A stretch of 41,732 nt of DNA, taken from Verrucomicrobiia bacterium (lineage in GTDB: Bacteria; Verrucomicrobiota; Verrucomicrobiia; Verrucomicrobiales; DEV007). A program made the position numbers and the translations under genes. The notes beneath the pieces were generated by a model. It made no database searches and had not been told where the DNA came from. It saw nothing but the letters and a program-made list of their open reading frames with translations. Shown piece after piece: positions 36,148 through 41,732 of this stretch (position 1 is the stretch's first letter; each line of letters starts with the position of its first letter). The stretch is taken from positions 1 through 41,732 of the forward strand of contig JAUIGD010000009.1 in NCBI GenBank assembly GCA_030430255.1, read 5' to 3'.

Positions 36148-36631
36148 CCCGAATCGATCACCAAGCTTCGGGCTGCGGCTTGCCCTCGTTGATGCTGAGG
36201 GTGTTGCCGTTGGGAACGGCTCGGGCAGGGTGTCCACCCAGCCGCTTCGCCGATCCCTGCCGCCGCCTACTCAGCCTCAACGATCGGCGGCGCCTCGCCT
36301 GCGGATGTGGTGATCGATCCGGGCTAGGGACTTGCCGGACCAGAAACTCTCAAGCCGACTTCCCCGCGGGGCTCGAAACCGGCCACGCGCCCGGCATTCG
36401 ACTCCTGGACTGTCACCCTGAGCAACGCGAAGGGCCTCTCACCGCGATCCGCGTCTCCGGAGCCATTCGTGTTGAACGATCCCACCGCCTCCCCGGTTGG
36501 GAACTCGACTCCGAGGGGCTGTACCGCGCACGGCGAAAACGGCGGCACCCACGAGGATCTCCCGGAGCGAGCATCGGTTCCGTCCTCGACTCAATCCGCC
36601 GAAAACCCGGCTTCACCAAGCGCCATTCCGG
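36148..36631. other. Gene-free interval with hairpin, dispersed-repeat fragments
   Basis: No supportable gene is seen. A stem-loop at 36146-36174 (AGCCCGAA/TTCGGGCT, 13-nt loop) overlaps the dehydrogenase stop and may be a weak terminator. Around 36411-36440 is TGTCACCCTGAGCAACGCGA, resembling a repeat seen in many unrelated genomes. At 36615-36630 is ACCAAGCGCCATTCCG, the reverse complement of 24025-24040. The interval separates convergent genes and looks like repeat debris. Confidence 0.5.
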
Positions 36632-38383
36632 CTAGCCGGCGCTATCGACCGTCCGCCCATTCTCATTCTCTTCCTCGAATCCCGCCGCCGCTAGCTTCGC
36701 GTAGAGCCCGCCTCCGGCCAACAGCTCGGCATGGGTGCCGCGCTCGACGATCTGCCCTGCTTCCAAGACACAGATCAGATCGGCGTCGCGCACCGTGGTC
36801 AGCCGGTGGGCGATGACCAGGCACGTGCGGTCCTCGCGCAACCGCGCCAGCGCGCCCTGGATCAGTTGTTCGGTCTCGTTGTCCACCGCACTGGTCGCCT
36901 CGTCCAGTAGCAGGATGGGCGGGTTTTTGAGCAGCGCCCGGGCGATCGAGATCCGCTGCCTCTGCCCACCGGACAGTTGGGTCCCCCGCTCCCCGCAGAC
37001 GGTGTCGATCCCCTCCGGCAACTCGTTGACAAAGTCCTCCGCGTTGGCGGCGCGCAGGGCGCCCCACAGCGCTTCCTCGCTGGATCCCGGAGCGGCCAAC
37101 AACAGGTTCTCGCGGACGCTCGCATTGAACAGGAAGCTCTCTTGCGTGACGTAGCCGATGCGGTCCCGCAACCACTCTTTGCAGAGCTTCGAAGCGTCGC
37201 GGCCATCGATGCGCATGATCCCTTCGGCGGGCTCATAGAATCGGGCGACGAGGTTGAACAGGGTCGACTTGCCCGCCCCCGTGGGGCCGACGAAGGCCAC
37301 GGTCTGGCCCGGTTCGGCGCGGAACGAGACACCGCGCAGGACCGGCTTGCCCTCGGCGTAGGCGAAGTCCACCCCTGAGAACTCGACCGCCCCGCGCAGC
37401 GCCTCCGGCCGCTCGCCGTCGCGCAGGTTCGGCTCGTCCTCGAGATCGAGAATCGAGAACACCCTCTTGCCCGCCACGGTTCCGCTCACCAGCATCCCGG
37501 TGATGCCGCTCACTTTGGAGATGGGGTCGTAGAGGTATCCCCAGGCGAACAGGAAAGCCCCGACCGTCCCCAGGGTCACGCTGCCGTCCACCGTCCAGTA
37601 GGTGGCCGCCGCCATCATCGCGACGATCCCCGACTCCGCGACCAGCGACACCCCGGGCCAGGTCATCGCGTCCGCCTTCGCCACCCGCATGCGCGCCTTG
37701 CGCAGCTTGCGGCTCTTGCGCTTGAAGCGGCGCAGCTCCTCCGGCTCGGTGGTGTATGCCTTGATCTGACGGATCCCCGCGATGTTGTCGTGCAAGAGCG
37801 AGTTCAACGCGCTCGAAGCCTCGCTCGTCTTGCGGTAGCGGTCCTCGTTGTTGCGCGAGTAGAGCCAGGTCGCGATGCCCACCACCGGCAGCGGGGCGAG
37901 CGTGATCAAGGTCAGCCCGGCATGCTGCGAGAACATGTAGGCGAGCACGATCCCGAACTGCAGGAGCGAGGTCAGGCCCTGGTCGATCCCCTGCGTGATC
38001 ACCCTCTCCATCGAGGGCACGTCGCTGCCCACGCGGGTCATGATGTCGCCCGTGGGCTGCTTGTCGAACCACGCGATCGGCAGCCGTTGGACCTTGTCGT
38101 AGAGATCGCGCCGCAGGTCGTGGATGATGCGCTGCTCGAAGGCGGTGTTCGTCAGGGTGCGCGCCATGAGCATCACCTGCCGCAGGGCGATCGCCCCGAC
38201 GGCGACCAGGGCCGTCGGCAGGATCAGCTCGGTTTTGCCCTCCGGGATGACTTCGTCGATGAAGCGTTTCGTCGCCATCGGCAGGACCAGCACCAGCAGG
38301 GTCGCCGATACCGCCAGCGCCAGCGCGATGGACGCGCGCCACGGATAGCGGGCGGTGAAGCGGAGGATGCGGGCGATCGTCAT
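36632..38383 (-). CDS. ABC exporter half-transporter (MsbA-like)
   Basis: A 583-residue homodimerising exporter, read from the ATG at 38383 (MTIARILRFTARYP). Residues about 1-320 form a six-helix type-I ABC transmembrane domain with the intracellular motif PIAWFDKQPTGDIMTRVGSD. The nucleotide-binding domain (about 340-570) has Walker A VGPTGAGKST, Q-loop YVTQES, signature LSGGQRQRISIARAL, Walker B PILLLDEATSAVD, and H-loop VIAHRL. All catalytic elements are intact. The family exports lipids, drugs or peptides; the substrate is unknown. It lies 103 bp downstream of pdxJ on the same strand. Confidence 0.92.
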   Translation of the reverse strand: MTIARILRFTARYPWRASIALALAVSATLLVLVLPMATKRFIDEVIPEGKTELILPTALVAVGAIALRQVMLMARTLTNTAFEQRIIHDLRRDLYDKVQRLPIAWFDKQPTGDIMTRVGSDVPSMERVITQGIDQGLTSLLQFGIVLAYMFSQHAGLTLITLAPLPVVGIATWLYSRNNEDRYRKTSEASSALNSLLHDNIAGIRQIKAYTTEPEELRRFKRKSRKLRKARMRVAKADAMTWPGVSLVAESGIVAMMAAATYWTVDGSVTLGTVGAFLFAWGYLYDPISKVSGITGMLVSGTVAGKRVFSILDLEDEPNLRDGERPEALRGAVEFSGVDFAYAEGKPVLRGVSFRAEPGQTVAFVGPTGAGKSTLFNLVARFYEPAEGIMRIDGRDASKLCKEWLRDRIGYVTQESFLFNASVRENLLLAAPGSSEEALWGALRAANAEDFVNELPEGIDTVCGERGTQLSGGQRQRISIARALLKNPPILLLDEATSAVDNETEQLIQGALARLREDRTCLVIAHRLTTVRDADLICVLEAGQIVERGTHAELLAGGGLYAKLAAAGFEEENENGRTVDSAG

Positions 38384-38486
38384 GGGGGTCTGGGAAAGGA
38401 CGCCAAGCGTTGCCGGGACGCCCCGGGCTGGCAATCACCAATGTCCGGAGCCCCCGCCGCGGCCCATCGATCTGGCGATGCCCGCG

Positions 38487-39239
38487 CTACTCTTCTCCGC
38501 ACCAGGTCACCGCCATCGCCTCGAGCATTTCGGCCACCGCGGCCCTCAAGCCGATCGCCACCGAGCGGGCGATCAGGTGGTGGCCGATGTTCAGTTCCTC
38601 GAGATGGGGCACCCCGGCCAAACCCGGGAGATTCCGCGTGGTCAGCCCGTGGCCCGCGTTGACCTGCAGGCCAGCTCGGTGCGCGAGTTCAGCCCCTTGC
38701 GCGAGCCGCCCCGCATGCTCCGCCCGCTCCGCCTCGGCGACCGCGTTGGCGTAACTCCCCGTGTGCAGTTCCACCATCTCCGCACCCAGTTCGGCGCTCG
38801 CCTCGATCTCCTCGGGCAAGGGGTCGATGAACATGCTGACCCGCACCCCCTCCCCCTGCAAGGCCTTGACGGTCTCGGCCAAACCCGCCCGGCCGGCGCG
38901 GACGGCCAAGCCGCCCTCGGTCGTCACCTCCGCCCGCTTCTCAGGCACCAGACACGCCGATGCCGGCTTCGTCCGCAGGGCGATCGCCACGATCTCAGGG
39001 GCGTTGCCCATCTCGAAATTGAGCGGCAACGGCACCTGCTCCCGCAGCTCGGCGATGTCGCGGTCCTGGATGTGCCGGCGGTCTTCCCTCAGGTGCGCCG
39101 TGATCCCGTGGGCGCCCCCGGCGAGCGCTTCCAGCGCCGCGTCGACCGGTGAAGGCTCCGCAAAGGGTGCCCCCGGGCCGGCGGGGTAGCGCGCCTGCCG
39201 GAGGGTGGCGACGTGATCGATATTGACACCTAAGCGCAT
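38487..39239 (-). CDS. pdxJ: Pyridoxine 5'-phosphate synthase PdxJ
   Basis: A 250-residue TIM-barrel enzyme that condenses 3-amino-2-oxopropyl phosphate with deoxyxylulose-5-phosphate to form pyridoxine phosphate. The ATG at 39239 gives MRLGVNIDHVATLRQAR, the invariant PdxJ N-terminus. Other landmarks are AHGITAHLREDRRHIQDRD, FEMGNAPE, CLVPEKRAEVTTEGG, SMFIDPLPEEIEAS, VELHTGSYA, and VNAGHGLTTRNL. The length is normal. It follows purH by 25 bp on the same strand, so the two are probably cotranscribed. It makes PLP precursor, the cofactor needed by the alpha-oxoamine synthase elsewhere in the window. Confidence 0.96.
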   Translation of the reverse strand: MRLGVNIDHVATLRQARYPAGPGAPFAEPSPVDAALEALAGGAHGITAHLREDRRHIQDRDIAELREQVPLPLNFEMGNAPEIVAIALRTKPASACLVPEKRAEVTTEGGLAVRAGRAGLAETVKALQGEGVRVSMFIDPLPEEIEASAELGAEMVELHTGSYANAVAEAERAEHAGRLAQGAELAHRAGLQVNAGHGLTTRNLPGLAGVPHLEELNIGHHLIARSVAIGLRAAVAEMLEAMAVTWCGEE

Positions 39240-39264
39240 GGGCGGACCGATTTTGATTCCGGGA

Positions 39265-40812
<1,548 letters not shown>

Positions 40813-40977
40813 AAAGCGGGAATCGTCGAGGATGTGAGTTCGCGCGAGGTTGGGGTCGGCGTTCGCACCGCGCAAGCCCGAATGCGGACCCGACCGGACC
40901 GAGCAACGGGATCCGGGCAGCCCGCAGACCGCGACCCGGAGTTCGGTTCGCGCCGGGCCGCAGACGGTCCCCCGGGG

Positions 40978-41448
40978 TCACTCGCCGTCCCCGATCCCCT
41001 CCACCGGCGCCGGGCCGGCAGGCGGCGCGGCGCCGACTTCGATGTAGAGACCATCATCGACCTTGACCCAGTAGATCCCATCCGGGGTGCGGTCTCCTTT
41101 CGGGGACTGGTAGTGATAGAGCGAACAGCGGTCGCCGTCCTCGCGGCCGACCTTGAACATGTACTTGTCGAAGCGAACCTGCGGGTCGATCACCCTCCGG
41201 AACAGAGGCGTCCCGCCGAACCTCATCACCGGCAGGTCGAATCGGTCTTGCTCCTCGAAGGGGAAGCGCTCGGCATCGCCCAGCGCCGTCGGCCGGTCGT
41301 AGCCCTCCAGATCGGCCCGCTTGCCCGCGTCGACGAACGTGAACAGCGCCACCAGCAAGGCGGCGATCGCGAAGGCGAGCAACGCCCTCCCGGGCGTCTG
41401 CTTGAAGAGGTTCGGCGTGTTCACCCCCATCCATCCCGCGCCGGGCAT
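40978..41448 (-). CDS. Small membrane-anchored protein of unknown function
   Basis: A 156-residue protein with one hydrophobic helix near the N-terminus (about residues 21-39, ALLAFAIAALLVALFTF) and a mostly polar, probably periplasmic domain (PFEEQDRFDLPVMRFGG, KYMFKVGREDGDRCSLYHYQ, DGIYWVKVDDGLYIEVG). The second in-frame ATG at 41430 may be the true start, since the first six residues add little. I recognise no family. It is divergent from rplM and 165 bp from purH on the same strand. Coding potential rests on length, composition and a sensible hydrophobic profile. Confidence 0.65.
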   Translation of the reverse strand: MPGAGWMGVNTPNLFKQTPGRALLAFAIAALLVALFTFVDAGKRADLEGYDRPTALGDAERFPFEEQDRFDLPVMRFGGTPLFRRVIDPQVRFDKYMFKVGREDGDRCSLYHYQSPKGDRTPDGIYWVKVDDGLYIEVGAAPPAGPAPVEGIGDGE

Positions 41449-41487
41449 TCGCCGTCAAGTGGTGTGCCAGAAGCGACGAGGAAACGG

Positions 41488-41516
41488 TTGACACCCCCTG
41501 ACCAGCACCCTAATAT
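41488..41516 (+). promoter_or_regulatory. Near-consensus sigma-70 promoter for rplM
   Basis: TTGACA at 41488-41493 and TAATAT at 41511-41516 are separated by exactly 17 bp. The expected start near 41523 leaves a leader of about 60 bases before the rplM ATG at 41585. Strong promoters of this form are expected for an L13-S9 ribosomal operon. Confidence 0.8.
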
Positions 41517-41584
41517 CCCCGCTCCCTTTCCCCGGTGAGGGAACGGTTCCGGGCGCCCTGAACCGGCTCGCCACACTCTGAACG

Positions 41585-41732
41585 ATGAAGACTTTCTCCG
41601 CCAAAGCCCAAGACGTCGAACGCCAATGGTACGTCGTCGATGCCGCCGATCAAATCCTCGGCGACGTCGCCGTGCAGGTCGCCAACCTGCTGCGCGGCAA
41701 GCACAAGCCGATCTTCACCCCCCACGTCGATA
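41585..41732 (+). CDS. rplM: 50S ribosomal protein L13 (partial, 3' end beyond the window)
   Basis: The ATG at 41585 opens a frame of 49 codons that runs off the right edge. It reads [20 protein letters not shown], then [20 protein letters not shown] and TPHVD, the conserved start of L13. The family motif LAxxxAxxLRGKHKPxxTPHxD is intact, though the first part shows the unusual [10 protein letters not shown] in place of the common LGRLASxxA. L13 is an early-assembly protein of the large subunit; rpsI normally follows it. No Shine-Dalgarno sequence is visible before the ATG. Confidence 0.93.
   Translation, partial: MKTFSAKAQDVERQWYVVDAADQILGDVAVQVANLLRGKHKPIFTPHVD

Noticed and set aside
36411-36440. 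Short gene encoding CHPEQREGPL
   Set aside because: This peptide pattern is a well-known artefact of a dispersed non-coding repeat; there is no start or further coding evidence.

Overview
The window looks like a chromosomal segment of a high-GC, carbohydrate-degrading bacterium, most likely Verrucomicrobiota or a close PVC relative. This is inferred from the gene mix: formylglycine sulfatases, a XylR/AraC-type regulator, DUF4190/DUF2752 membrane proteins, secretin-like orphan proteins, a carboxynorspermidine-synthase-type dehydrogenase, and many genes with C-rich leaders lacking a Shine-Dalgarno sequence. No taxonomic marker is complete; the ribosomal protein L13 gene is cut by the right edge.

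Layout. (1) 1-3340: two tandem exported secretin-like paralogs (the first cut by the left edge), then small DUF4190 and DUF2752 membrane proteins, ending at a 30-bp perfect palindrome between convergent genes. (2) 3416-12739, all minus: XylR-type regulator, class II aldolase/short-chain dehydrogenase fusion, RecQ helicase, GNAT acetyltransferase, a 190-bp higher-order tandem repeat, a sulfatase, and a large exported protein of unknown function. (3) 12823-24013, all plus, divergent from the regulator: galactokinase, a four-gene galactofuranose-type sugar ABC importer (ATPase, two permeases, lipoprotein binding protein), an exported GH2 beta-galactosidase-like enzyme, and a 1010-residue exported sulfatase/LamG-like/GH43-like fusion. 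REP-like palindromes punctuate this block. Together these genes suggest extracellular desulfation and trimming of a galactose-containing polymer, uptake of the sugar, and phosphorylation by GalK. Two direct repeats 21 bp apart between regulator and galK are a candidate operator. (4) 24044-24382: remnant of an ADP-ribosylglycohydrolase. (5) 24435-30352, minus: a translationally coupled five-gene operon encoding an exported nitrilase-family amidase, an alpha-oxoamine synthase, an exported beta-lactamase-fold serine hydrolase, a dipeptide epimerase and a DUF819 transporter-like protein. This is the best candidate for an uncharacterised pathway, possibly uptake and processing of peptide or muropeptide. 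(6) 30374-31594: a decayed exported sialidase-like gene, an AT-richer orphan gene, and tRNA-Glu with a recognisable promoter. (7) 31669-36147: two GT2 glycosyltransferases, a methyltransferase, and a carboxynorspermidine-synthase-like dehydrogenase. (8) 36632-41732: housekeeping genes: an ABC exporter, pdxJ, purH, a small membrane protein, and the start of rplM behind a near-consensus sigma-70 promoter.

No CRISPR array, transposase, phage gene or replication origin was seen.
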